64,000 nucleotides of DNA from Prionace glauca (taxonomy: Eukaryota > Chordata > Chondrichthyes > Carcharhiniformes > Carcharhinidae). The stretch is from positions 43,032,103 to 43,096,102 of the forward strand of contig CM075760.1 of NCBI GenBank assembly GCA_037974335.1, read 5' to 3'. The notes beneath the pieces were generated by a model that saw only the letters and a list, made by a program, of their open reading frames with translations, did not search any database and was not told the DNA's origin. The translations under genes were made by a program, and so were the position numbers. Shown here in pieces: positions 44,990-56,050 of the stretch (positions are counted from its first letter, which is position 1; every line of letters begins with the position of its first letter).

Positions 44990-45415
44990 TGCTTATCTAT
45001 CTCAATGCCATATTCCCTCTTTCTCTTTATACCATTGATGCCATCAAAACCTAAGGCATTTTTATGCATTGTTGATTTAACTCAGCCACTTGGCCTCCAC
45101 AACCTCTTTGACCGCGATTTCCACACGTTAGCCACCGTTTTAGTGAAGAAATGTTCACTGATTTCAATGCTACAGAATGTGGACCATTTTCTGAGACAGC
45201 CTCTTGGTTCTTGATTCTCCTACCAAGAAAATGATCCTCTCTGAATCTTACTGCATCACGTCTTTTTCTATGGATTTCGTTTGTCTCATGTTCAAAAGTG
45301 TTCAGTGAGATAAGCAAGACCTTACCTTTAACTGACATATTTTGCTGAAAATTTCTATTTCTCCTTCTGTACAGATCCTTCACATTTTTTCCAACACTAT
45401 GCCTTTCCACTACGA
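44990..45415 (-). mobile_element. ancient CR1-like LINE 3' end
   Basis: In plus-strand order: CAGCCACTTGGCCTCCACAA, TTAGTGAAGAAATGTTCACT, CTACCAAGAAAATGATCCTC and CTGAATCTTACTGCATCACG resemble the complement of old CR1-class C-terminal and UTR sequence. Much diverged. Confidence 0.6.
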
Positions 45416-46489
45416 TACTCTTGAACTGTACACTAATTCACATACTGTAGTTTACTGACATATTTTAGCAAGATACTTGACGGAAAAGGAACAATAAACA
45501 CATTGTAATTTTCGAATTTGTCTGGAGCCTCTACAGAATATATTATTTCTCATAGATTGATGAAAGAGACCTAGAAGATCCTTGGATTGTATGTAGGCTC
45601 CGGATTGCTTCAAATGAATTTGGACAATCATTTCGCAAGCATGACGTTGGTAACGCAATACGAATTTTCGATGAAACTCACTGGAATCTCAATTCCAGGT
45701 CAAAACTTTATTCTAACCGTTCCCACTTTGTTAGAATATGAAACGAAAAGATGCATAACTGCATCTTGTCTCGCAACAATTCTCATGGCTTCACTGGATC
45801 AGGTTTTCATGCTTGGACGAATAGGTTTTTTTTAGTTGAAATATCATATATGTATAGTGGCATTCTTTTGTCATAACTTAATGGTTATGTTCATTATTAT
45901 CAACACGTATCTTTGGTTATCTAGGCATATATTTGAGGACACACTTCATGTGCTTAACTCACTGCATCACCTATTATTACCATTAAAATCCTGGGGCTAA
46001 GTCTTTAAGTTCACTTGTTTTCATCAATGCAGGAAACAAATGTGAATATGCAAAAATAAAGGCCGCGTGGAGTGCAGTTACCTTCTGAGGAAAACAAAGT
46101 TAATTAATAATGCAAGGCAATTACATAATTAACTGGATTGCCTACCATTCATTGACTTATTTTGCAAATGTCATAAACAGTTACATTGAATATCTACAAT
46201 ACTTCAGAAGTTCTGTGTGCATTCATAACAACGGAAATCATATGACTGTCTTTATAAAACGGGTTGCTGCAGCAATTGGGTGGATGCAACTTAGGGAATT
46301 GGCTTTAGAATGTTCAGAGTAGAGAGATAGCTCATTTGGTTGGAATGCATGGTCACATACTGAAACAATGCGTGTCCATATACAAAAGTCGGGAACCATA
46401 TTGTGCGCTGAGCTGATCATTTGCGCCAAAGAAGAAAACGTTCAGACAATGATCAATACAATAGGAGAAAATCTATCTCCTCATAATTT
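45416..46489. other. no recognised feature
   Basis: About 1.1 kb, AT-rich, without a gene, RNA or clear repeat. Confidence 0.5.
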
Positions 46490-47465
46490 CGGCCGACATG
46501 GCGGCACAGAGGTCAGCACTGCTGCCTTACAGCACAAGGGACCCGTGTTCAATTTCGGTCTCGGGGAGCTATCTGTCTGAAGTTTGCATATCTTCCCCGT
46601 CGCAAAAACCCAGCTTGCAGGTGCAGCAGGTGGTCAGGAAGGCGAATGGGATGCTGGCCTTCATAGCGTGGGGGATTGAATATAAAAGTAGGGAGGTCTT
46701 GCTGCAGCTTTATAGGGCATTGGTGAGGCCGCAGCTGGAGTACTGTGTGCAGTTTTGGGCGCCGCACCTGCGCAAGGATATTTTGGCCCTGGAGGGAGTG
46801 CAGAGGAGGTTTACTAGGCTGATACCAGAGTTGAGGGGATTGAGCTATGAGGAGAGGCTGAATAAACTAGGCTTGTACTCGTTAGAGTTTAGAAGAATGA
46901 GGGGAGATCTCATTGAGACGTATAAGATGATGAATGGGATGGATAGGATAGAGATGAAGAGACTCTTCCCGCTCAAAAAAGACAGTAGGACTAGGGGGCA
47001 CAGCCTCAAGATAAAGGGGAGGCGGTTTAGAACAGAGTTGAGGAGGAACTTCTTCACTCAAATTCTCTGCCCGTTGAAGTGGTGGAGGCTGCCTCGCTAA
47101 ATATTTTTAAGAAACGGGTTGATGGGTTTTTGATAAGAGAAGGGATTAAGGGTTATGGGGAGAGGGCGGGAAGGTGGAACTGAGCCACGACAGATCAGCC
47201 ATGATCTTATTGAATGGCGGGGCAGGCTCGAAGGGCTAGATGGCCTACTCCTGCTCCTATTTCTTATGTTCTTATGTATCTGCGTGGGTTTTCTCTCACA
47301 GTCCAAAGATGTGTAGATTGAGTTGACTTGCTTTGCTGAATTGCTCCTTCACGTCTGGGGAACTGACAGAGTAACTACATGGGAATACAGAGATAGGGCC
47401 TTGATGGGATTGTTGCTGGAGCAGGTATGGGCCTGCATCTGGACTACAGTGATTCTATGATTATC
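46490..47465 (+). mobile_element. tRNA-derived SINE (HE1-like) split by a LINE tail
   Basis: The head is at 46490-46600 (GGCGGCACAGAGGTCAGCAC, TTACAGCACAAGGGACCC, AGTTTGCATATCTTCCCCGT). The body resumes at 47278 (TCTGCGTGGGTTTTCTCTCA, CAGTCCAAAGATGTGTAGAT) and ends near 47465. The two parts abut exactly where the uninterrupted SINE reads CCCCGTGTCTGCGTGGG. Confidence 0.88.
46601..47277 (+). mobile_element. family B LINE 3' fragment nested in SINE
   Basis: 5'-truncated at QKPSLQVQQVVRKANGML. It continues FIAWGIEYKSREVLLQLYRA, YCVQFWAPHLRKDILALEGV, RGLSYEERLNKLGLYSLEF and KKDSRTRGHSLKIKG, and ends with CTTATGTTCTTATGTA. A small deletion after FFTQ shifts the frame before NSLPVEVVEAASLN. It is a close relative of the fragment at 5520-6005. 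Confidence 0.92.
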
Positions 47466-48545
47466 TTTTACGATTGTATGTTTAATGGAATTAACATTAA
47501 CCATGGTTGTATCAGAGGCCTGAAGCTGAACAGCACCATCTGCAGGCTGTCAGTGTAAAATGACACATCGGGACAAAGCTGCTGGAAATTCATCCTTCAA
47601 GGCTGACTTGAAACTGTGTGTTCTTTTTGTTCAGTGACTCTGGGTAAAAATCCCGAAACTTATTTCCAGGTTCCATCCTCAGTGCAACTATATCATTTGG
47701 AATACAGCCTTCAGAGAAATTGGCTCTCTGCTAGTTGTTAGGTACAATTAATGATTGACAACAAAACCCATGGCATAATTATTAAATTATGTATTTGCCA
47801 TACAATGAACAAAACACATTTCAGTAAGTATTAAATGTTATTCTGTGAAACAAGATAATGGAGTGTTTGTACATGTATTTATTTGTGACTGATTTAGTTA
47901 ATTTGCATACATTTCAGGTGAAATGTTTAAATAATCAAAATAACGGAGTGTTAGTAACATATGCTTGAAGTGGAAATAACCAAGCTATGATATCAGAATA
48001 TTGCAGAGTTGGATCAACAGCTCAGCACCAATGGCTTAAGAAGGCGACAAAGTCTTCAGAAATACAACTTGATGCTGATGCGCTGAGTTCACCCATCATT
48101 GAGAATCGGGAAATATTTTTTGAGACTATGGTGCCGATTTGTCGTTCTTTTTTTTCTGATTTCCACTAACACTTACAACTGTTTGGGGCATGACTGCGAA
48201 GATGATGATTTTGATCTGTCGAGCAAATTTGCATGTTTATGTCACTGGTGCAGATGATCACGAATCAACATATGGTTATGATCGTCACTGATACAACAAG
48301 TCAACCTATCAGTTGTTTCATTGATTGTTTCATTGGTAAACAAGTCTTCTTGAACCTAAAGTGGAAGATTTAGGTGAATGACGCAAGGAGATCACCTATC
48401 TACACATTGCAATGTTTGTTCAGTGGGCAGGAGGCTCAGCTGTTCATAAATTTAAATGTTTTTCTTTCTGGTTCAACAAGGTTACTTGGAAGTAAGTTGG
48501 AATGTTTCTTTCCTCGGTTATCGGAAGGTCATCTGTCAGTAAATT
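47466..48545. other. no recognised feature
   Basis: About 1.1 kb with no supported gene or repeat. Confidence 0.5.
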
Positions 48546-49507
48546 GTGATATAATTGCTGTTTGTAATTTTTATTAATGATCTGGATGAGGGTATAGTTG
48601 AGTGGATTAGTAAATTTGTTGATGACACCAAAATCGGAGGTATGGTAGATAGTGATGAAGGGTGTCATAGTTTGCAGGAAGACTTAGACAGGTTGCAGAG
48701 CTGGGCCGCGAGGTGGCGGATGGAGTTTAATGTGGAGAAGTGTGAGGTAATTCACTTTGGTAGGAATAACAGATGTGTCGACTATAGGGCTAACGGGAGG
48801 ACTTTGAATAGTGTGGATGAGCAGAGTGATCTAGGTGTATGTGTACATAGATCCCTGAAAGTTGGGAGTCAAGTAGATAAGGTTGTTAAGAAGGCATACG
48901 GTGTCTTGGCTTTTATTGGTAGGGGGATTGAATTCAGGAGTCGCAGCGTCATGTTGCAACTGTACACAACTCTGGTGCGGCCGCACTTGGAGTACTGTGT
49001 GCAGTTCTGGTCCCCACATTACAGGAAGAATGTGGAGGCTTTGGAGAGGGTGCAGAGGAGGTTTACCAGGATATTGCCTGGTATGGAGGGGAGGTCCTAT
49101 GAGGAGAGGCTGAGGGATTTGGAGTTGTTTTCGCTGGAAAGAAGGCGGCTAAGAGGGGATCTTATTGAAACATATAAGATGATTAGAGGTTTAGATAGGG
49201 TGGATAGTAATAGCCTTTTTCCTCTGATGGAGAAATCTTGCACGAGGGGGCATGGCTTTAAATTAAGTTATAGGACGGATGTCAGGGGTAGGTTCTTTAC
49301 CCAGCGGGTGGTGAGGGATTGGAATGCCCTGCCTGCTGCAGTTGTAAATGCACCTAGTTTGAGGGCGCTTAAGAGATCCGTGGATAGGTTTATGGACGAA
49401 AAGGGATTGGTTTAGGTTAGTGGGTCATTGTTTTGTAACTGGTCGGCGCAACATCGTGGGCCGAAGGGCCTGTTCTGCGCTGTAATGTTCCATGTTCTAT
49501 GTTCTAT
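48546..49507 (+). mobile_element. family A LINE 3' third
   Basis: 5'-truncated at LFVIFINDLDEG. It is then open for about 286 codons: ISKFVDDTKIGG (motif C, FADD changed to FVDD), EVIHFGRNN, DLGVCVHRSLKVGSQ, YCVQFWSPHYRKNVEALERV, SYEERLRDLELFSL, RGRFFTQRVVRDWNALPAAV, to DEKGLV and a TAG. The UTR has GGGCCGAAGGGCCTGTTCTG and TTCTATG repeats. Fresh in appearance, with no frameshift. Confidence 0.92.
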
Positions 49508-49913
49508 AATTCTTAGTAACATAGGAATGCCAATCGTTATGAAATTGGTCTAGTAATCGATCTGCTGCAGGACTATCGTTCATCAACGAAGTGGATTTCT
49601 GTGGCTCTGGCTCTGATTGAGTTACCTGTCAACACACTGTGATGTATATGTGTCTACCAGTGTAGGGTTTTCTGTCAATAAATTGGGATATTTGTGACTC
49701 TATTTTAAGAATGTTCCTGCTCGTGAATTCGAATTTGTGTTTGTGTGTCTGGTACAGGAAGATGTAAACTTGCCAAAAAACACATCTGAAACAAAGAAAT
49801 CGTGCGAGCAATCTTTATTCCCCAAGTATAAAGCAACTCAATGTCGCATACATAATGTAGAAATGATATGATATATATTGTTTTCATTATTTGAACAATT
49901 TACCGATTATAGC

Positions 49914-50788
49914 TCAGCGAATTGTCAACATACTTTTCAATTGTTCTGTAAATTTCTTCTGCATTATTGCATAAATAAATGTGTTTGTGCAGCAGCTTAA
50001 CATCTGAAACATGTTTCCACTTTCTTGAAAAATAAACTTAGGGTCACTAAATCCATTTATTTTATAATTCTTTATAAATCGATGACAAAAGAACTCCACA
50101 ACATACGTCATCCACAATATGATGAAACTACCCGAGATAGCAAATAGTAAAACTATTGATTTCCTCCTACTCTCCATTTCTGTGTCATTCCTATTCTCTC
50201 CTGTACGTTGGATATGGAGTCTTTTTCGCGATCTGCTTGCAACTAGAATGTGTCAGACAGTGAGGAAATTAAGCAGAAGAATCAGAAAGAATGGGAGACA
50301 GGGAATTATCATACGGTCGAACCAATCAAATGTTGTCCATAACGGTGAAGAATAACGTGCATCCTTCTGTTTGCAATACCAGGGGATATTACCAATTACA
50401 TAAATAGGTTCATGCATAAAGTACCAAGGGATGTTGATTAAAACAGTCAACGTGCACACCGTTCCAATAACAACAGCTGCTGTTTTCTGGGTTCAATATT
50501 TTGTTTTAAGTTTCTGACAACATATTGCTACAAATCGATCAAAAGTGAAAGCGACTGTTAATCATATAGAACTGTCCCTTGCTGAATATATTAGAACAAT
50601 GCTGAGACTGCAGACAGGAGTAATAGACAATAAACTGCCTGGGAAATAAATTGCAGGAATACGGTTCATTATCACAGCAGTGATGATGACCAGAAGATCA
50701 GTCACTGCCATGAAGACTAGTTATCGTGAGGTACATCTGGAGAGACCACACTGTCCTCGGGAGATGACCACAATCGCCATCAAATTAA
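49914..50788 (-). pseudogene. GPR139-like receptor copy 4, exon 2, four in-frame stops
   Basis: Minus-strand exon after the acceptor CTTACAG, in one continuous frame to TGA at 49914. It keeps VNLMAIVVISRGQCGLSRC (TM1), MAVTDLLVIITAVI (TM2), FTFDRFVAICCQ, YVIGNIPWYCKQ (ECL2), IIPCLPFFLILLLNFLTV (TM5), ESRRKSIVLLFAISGSFI (TM6) and CCTNTFIYAIMQ (TM7, NTxxY as in copy 2). Stops replace codons 46 (50721-50723), 99 (50562-50564), 122 (50493-50495) and 202 (50253-50255), with no net frameshift. Its damaged exon 1 lies at 53778-53845. A pseudogene in opposite orientation to the other copies. Confidence 0.9.
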
Positions 50789-50909
50789 CTGTAAGAAAGA
50801 GAGAAAAAGCGTAATTCCATAGAAATAGTTAATAACCTTATATGATGGAGAGACATTTGAAGATGTCACTGGATAACGACGATTAAAATGAAATACACAT
50901 AGAATGTGG

Positions 50910-51362
50910 TTGATGGAATCTGAAACAGTGCAGAGAATTCTGGAAAAACACAATAGGTCTGATAATCTCTGAAGGGTTAGAAAATGGGTTAAATATTTTC
51001 AATCCATTTGACTCTTCCTCAGAGTGAATGAGAGGGCGAATGAGCTGGATATTAAACTTTTGATGGGAGAATTTGCTACACTTTGAAGGAACATTGAAAA
51101 TAAAAGGCAGGTAGCCTGTGGCAGCAAAATGGAGAAATTAAGGGTTGTTTTACAGAGACAACAAACGTATGGGACATTGAAAAAAAAATGATTCATATGG
51201 AGTAGAAAAGTGACAGCTTAAAATTGTTAAACTCAATGCCGATTCCTAAGGCATGTAGTAAGAGTAAATGAATGTTGCAGTGCTGTTCTTCCTCCTTGCA
51301 GTAGGCTTCACTAGATCATTGCAGCATGCCCAGGCTGCATATGTGACCATGAGAACAAGCTC
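50910..51362 (-). repeat. dispersed shark repeat, reverse orientation
   Basis: AATTCTGGAAAAACACAATA, GTCTGATAATCTCTGAAG and TTTGACTCTTCCTCAGAGTG match the reversed tail. GCAGTGCTGTTCTTCCTCCT and CACTAGATCATTGCAGCATG match the reversed left part of 10984-11408. It adjoins a SINE inserted at 51363. Confidence 0.75.
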
Positions 51363-51681
51363 ATAGATCATAGAACCCTACAGTGCAGAAAGAGGCCCTT
51401 CGGCCCATCGAGACTGCACCGAACACAAGCCGACCCGGCCCTACGCCCATATCCCTACATACCATACCCACTAATCCGTCTAACTTCCGCTACCCTGGAC
51501 ACTAAGGGGCAATTTCTGAGAGTGGCCAATCAACCCAACCAGCAAACCATTGGATTGTGGGAGGAAACACACGCAGGCACGAGGAGAACATGCAAACTCC
51601 ACACTGACAGTGAACCGATCCAAGAATCGAACCCAGGAGCTGTGGAGCAGCATTGTTAACCATTGTGTCACCATGCCGCCC
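51363..51681 (-). mobile_element. tRNA-derived SINE (HE1-like) with 7-bp target duplication
   Basis: In plus-strand order: ATAGAACCCTACAGTGCAGA, AGAGGCCCTTCGGCCCATCG, ACACTAAGGGGCAATTTCTG, CCATTGGATTGTGGGAGG, GAACCCAGGAGCTGTGGAGC, CCATGCCGCC. It is flanked by CAAGCTC at 51356-51362 and 51682-51688. It is complete and minus strand. Confidence 0.9.
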
Positions 51682-51689
51682 CAAGCTCG

Positions 51690-52975
51690 TCAGAGAAAAT
51701 GTCTTGCAGATTAAGTTGCAGTGGGAAACCTTCCGGATGTTAGGCATCATAGAAAACTGGATCAAGTTGTTGTGGAGGTAACCATCCTTTGAAAATTAGA
51801 GCGGGATAAAGGGAATGTCTGTAATAGGCACGAAGGGAAGCTTGCACTGAGTTTCACTGGATCATGGGCGTTGAGCCGATAACATTTAAAGGCCAGAAGA
51901 TCGGAGGACAACGCTGCCAGCCTTGTCAGCAGCTGCGACCACAAGGGTCAATTTGAATTTGAGTGAACAAGTGCAGGAAATCGAGAAGGAAAAAAAATAG
52001 TGTGGGTGAGGCGAACAGGAAAATTGAGCCGGCCAGTGCCGCGACGACAATTTTCATTGAAAGGATCAGCAGCAAGTAGGAGGCCAGCGGCTGGGTTCCA
52101 AGTTGTGGGAGGAAAAATGATGGCACGTGAAAATATCAGTCGAATGGGCTAAAGACTCCTACATAAGGAATCGAGAACGGAAATTAGGGTAACCAAAGAA
52201 GAGTTGAGCCGAAATGCATTGAGGTGAGGAGGGAATGAGATTAATTAAATAATTATCTGAGTGTTTTGTAGTTTACATGCATTCAAGGACATATAATCAT
52301 TTTGTTTTAAATACAACTGACCTTTCCTGATCCACCGCCTATCAGCAAGGATGTTATCACATCCTGCAGTCAGAATCGAAATAAAATGTTTCTCCCCCAC
52401 AAGCACGCTAAAGTCTGCTGAATATCTTGAACCAATGAAAGCTGTTTATTCGCCTCTCTGGTAACTATTATTTCCTGTCCTTCAATCAAAACCTCATTAC
52501 TATGCATATCACAATTTCATTTCACAAAATCAACCTAGATTCAAGTTTATATTTATAATTTACATAAATCCATGACAATTCCTTTCAATAGGAATTTATT
52601 CCTGTTCTGTCAAAATTTTAGAAGGTTTTTGTTTTAACCTTTCTAATATCCTCAGCTCCTCTCTACCATAACTGATCCTTTGAATAATTTTGCAGAAGTG
52701 GTCTTGATGACTACGTTGGGTGATCTCTTCAATAATTTAGAAATCACATTTAAAGAATTAAATTCGTCAGAATTTAATCATTTAAGCTCTGGTAGCCACT
52801 GGCTTCTACCCAATACGTGTCTTCCAGCACCATATATGCTTCCGAGGATGAATGTTCAGAAATTATGATAATTTTCTAGGCGGGTTCTACCAATTCTTTC
52901 ACAGACGAAAGTAGGACTCCAATCTTTCTGCATTAAGTGACTCTTCTACTTTATGCTTAGTTTTCAACAGAACCC
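51690..52975. other. no recognised feature
   Basis: About 1.3 kb inside the intron of copy 4 with no supported gene or repeat. Confidence 0.5.
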
Positions 52976-52977
52976 TA

Positions 52978-53738
52978 GCATAGAACCCTACAGTGCAGAA
53001 ACAGGCCCTTTGGCCCATCGAGTCTGCACCGAACACAATCCCACCCAGACCCTATCCCCATATCCCTACACATTTAAGAACATAAGAACATAAGAAATAG
53101 GAGCAGGAGTAGGCCATCTGGCCCCTCGAGCCTGCCCCGCCATTCAATAAGATCATGGCTGATCTGTCGTGACTCAGCTCCACCTTCCCGCCCTCTCCCC
53201 ATAACCCTTAATCCCTTCTCTTATCAAAAACCCATCAACCCGTTTCTTAAAAATATTTAGCGAGGCAGCCTCCACCACTTCAACGGGCAGAGAATTCTAG
53301 AGATTCACCACCCTTTGAGTGAAGAAGTTCCTCCTCAACTCTGTTCTAAACCGCCCCCCCCCCCTTTATCTTGAGGCTGTGCCCCCTCGTCCTACTGTCT
53401 TTTTTGAGCGGGAACAGTCTCTCCACCTCTATCCTATCCATCCCATTCATCATCTTATACGTCTCAATGAGATCTCCCCTCGATTATCTGCTAATTTTAT
53501 CTGCTAATCCCTCTAACCTACACAACCCAGGACACTAAGGGGCAATTTTAGCATAGCCAATGAACCTAACCCGCACATCTTTGGACTGTGGGAGGAAACC
53601 GGAGCACACGGAGAAAACCCACGCAGACACGAGGAGAATGTGCAAACTCCACACAGACAGTGACCCGAGCCGAGAATCGAACCCAGGACCCTGGAGCTGT
53701 GAAGCAGCAGTGCTAACCACTGTGCTATCGTGCCGCCC
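52978..53738 (-). mobile_element. tRNA-derived SINE (HE1-like) split by a LINE tail
   Basis: The 3' part, 52978-53076, has CATAGAACCCTACAGTGCAG and CCCATATCCCTACACATTTA. The remainder, from about 53500, has ATCTGCTAATCCCTCTAACC, GACACTAAGGGGCAATTTTA, TTTGGACTGTGGGAGGAAAC, and ends CTAACCACTGTGCTATCGTG then CCGCCCC. The head is at 53738. Confidence 0.9.
53077..53481 (-). mobile_element. family B LINE 3' fragment nested in SINE
   Basis: The reverse-orientation tail begins AGAACATAAGAACATAAGAA and runs through CGAGCCTGCCCCGCCATTCA to GTCTCAATGAGATCTCCCCT (codons RGDLIET). It is followed by about 18 bp containing a second TATCTGCTAAT before the SINE resumes, perhaps a junction duplication. Confidence 0.9.
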
Positions 53739-53777
53739 CAATGAGATAACAAAAACAAAACATTGTCAACACTTTAC

Positions 53778-53845
53778 CTGGAACAGCGATGACTGCAAGT
53801 GGTGTAGAAAACAGCATATGCAGGACCTCTTGATGGAGTATGCAT
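53778..53845 (-). pseudogene. GPR139-like receptor copy 4, damaged exon 1
   Basis: On the minus strand it starts ATGCATACTCCATCAAGAGG (MHTPSRGPAYAVFY) and ends GCTGTTCCAG/GTAAAG, the same donor as copies 1 and 3. It is 68 nt rather than 70. A 2-nt deletion after the codons for VFY shifts the following LAVIAVP out of frame. Position and orientation fit exon 2 at 49914-50788. Confidence 0.85.
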
Positions 53846-54207
53846 TTTGTGTGAGCAGTTCAGACGTCCGTTTGAGAATTCTGAAGCAAAATTCAATGTA
53901 CCCCTTTTCATATGTGCTGCCAATCCGCCAGAGACAGACTTGGATTATGTCACCTTGTAGTTAAATGCTCTAATTGAACAATTCTATTCGGTTACACCAT
54001 CACTTTTGATGTTTACACTCATTAAACAAATTGATACAATTGCATCATCATCAATGTTAGTTGCATTTATTCAACACATTGAGCTCGATACAAAGGCAAG
54101 AAAATGGTCTATTTCAATAATTATTGTCAATATTTTTTCGTGTTCGTGTCCATCCAGAGGTATGTATAAAACGACGTTTTCTGAACGTCATTGCAACGTT
54201 GCATGCC

Positions 54208-54395
54208 ATGGTGGAGTTGCATGTTCTCTCCATATCTGTGGGGGTTTCCTCCGGGTGACCCGGTATCTTCTCACAGTCTGAAAGGCTTGTTGGTTAGGTT
54301 TACTGATGATCCGACGTTCTTCATCAATGAACTCAAACTCTAGTCACTGGAATATGGTGACTAAGGGATTTTCAGAGAAACTTCAATATAGTGCT
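54208..54395 (+). mobile_element. tRNA-derived SINE (HE1-like) fragment
   Basis: GGAGTTGCATGTTCTCTCCA, GGGTTTCCTCCGGGTGACCC, TTCTCACAGTCTGAAAGG and the 3' part GGTGACTAAGGGATTTTCAG plus AACTTCAATATAGTG. It belongs to the subfamily with the GGCGACT...ATTTTCACAG tail, as at 34262. Confidence 0.8.
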
Positions 54396-54397
54396 CA

Positions 54398-56050
54398 TGC
54401 GAGCCGACTTATGAATAATAAAACTGCAAAAGATCCCATCCGACCCACGGGACTTGTCTAACTTAATACAATTTAGGATAATCACCATATCGTCCTTCGA
54501 TACATTGGCATTCCCGAGAGTATTCACACATCTCTCTCTGACCACAACATCTATCATGTCCTTCTCATTGTTGAATACCCACGCAAAGTACTTATGAAGG
54601 ATCTCACCCAATTCATGTGACAACAGACACAGCTTGCCACCTCTACCCATGATTTTTTTTTTCATTCAGTTCCTGGGACATGGGCTTCGCTGGCTGGCCA
54701 GCATGTATTGTCTACCCTAATCGTCCTTGATAGAAGGCATCGGAGTGTCAATCACGTTTCTGTGGATCCGGTGTCACATGCAGGCAAGACCAAAATAAGA
54801 CGGTCTTCCTTCACTAAAGTATATTCATGAACCGGATGTGCTTTCCCGACAATCGACAATGTCTTCATGTTCATCAGAAAATTTCTCAATTCCAGAATTT
54901 TTGTTTATGAATTCAAATTCCGCCATTTGTCATGGGGCGAACTCAAATTGTGTCCCCCATACATTGGCTGAGTTCCTGAATTAATAGTCTATCAATAAAA
55001 CCACTGGATATTATTATCACCCCGTCAATCTACTTTTTTTTTTCTTGCTATCCTCTTGTTCTTCTTACGTGTATAAAAAGCTTTGGGATTCCATTTGTTC
55101 CTGTTTGCTAAATACATTTCTTGGCCCATTTTTTGCCGTCCCGATTCTGCGTTTAATTTCCTTCCTACGTTCACTATACTCCTCAAGGGCCAGTTTTTAA
55201 ATGCCTAGATCTACTGTATGCTTCTTTATTTCTGCTGACAAACCTTACAATTTCCCTGGTCATACATGTTGCCCGAATCTTGCGAATTCTATCCTTCCTT
55301 TTTGTGGGCAGGCCTTCCTCTTCTGTACTTCAATCAACTATCCTTTAAAAGCCTCCGAAATGCAGACATGAATTTGACCTGAAGTAGGCGCTGTCATTCA
55401 ACATTCCCCAGTAACTATAATTTGGATGGAATTGGCCCTCGCCCAATCAAGCAACCTCATCAGCGGGCCACTCTTGTCCTGATCCATGACTGTCCGAAGT
55501 CTTACTCAATTATGTCCACTGCGTCCAAAATTCCCTCCCACTGAAAAGTCCACCCTCTGGCCCTGCTCATTCCCCAATACCAAGTCTATTTATGGCCGCT
55601 CCCTGGTTGGACTATCAACATGCTGTCTTCTGGACTGTTCTGACAAATTTCTCTCCATTAGTGCCACTGGCTATAAGGGAGTCCTAGTCAATGTGGGGGA
55701 AGTTGAACTCACTCACCAGCAGACAACTACCTTCCCCCCCCCCAAACATTGTTATATATCTGACTACACAACTGTTCCTCTTTCTCCTGTGGGCTGTTGC
55801 AATGACTATAGTACACTCACATCCTTGTCCTTTGACCCTTCCATTTCCTGAGCTCCACCCATAATGCTTCACTACAAGATATGGCCAATGTGTCCACACT
55901 CAACACTGCTATGGTGTGTTCCCTAATCAGCAACGCAACTTCCCCACCACTTTTCTTTCCACTTCTCTTCCTTCAAAAACTACGATATCCTGAAATGTAA
56001 AGCAACCATTCCTGTCCCTCTTTTAAGCATGTTGCCGTAATTGAAATAAT
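54398..56050 (-). mobile_element. old CR1-like LINE, minus strand, with nested SINE
   Basis: Reading leftward from 56050: an endonuclease remnant (SEFNFPHID near 55690, complement of CCAATACCAAGTCTATTTAT), then linker codons (TTGGGATTCCATTTGTTCCT, complement of a KNPKAF-type region). Left of the SINE at 54652-55032 come GRGGKLCLLSHELGEILHKY, FAWVFNNEKD and LDKSRGSDGIF, the SPGPDG block at the start of the reverse transcriptase. Many stops; an old family. Confidence 0.85.
54652..55032 (-). mobile_element. second tRNA-derived SINE type nested in LINE
   Basis: In plus-strand order: a T run (the A tail), TTCCTGGGACATGGGCTTCG, CTGGCTGGCCAGCATGTATT, TTTCTGTGGATCCGGTGTCA, CATGCAGGCAAGACC, AACTCAAATTGTGTCCCCCA, TGAGTTCCTGAATTAATAGT. 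The tRNA-like head is at the 55032 end. It interrupts the LINE between KLCLL...GRGG and the upstream linker. Confidence 0.8.

Larger units (their letters stand above)
50789..53777 (-). other. intron of receptor pseudogene copy 4
   Basis: About 3.0 kb between the exon 1 relic and exon 2. It contains the reversed dispersed repeat, two SINEs and a LINE tail listed separately. 51690-52975 holds nothing recognisable. Confidence 0.7.
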
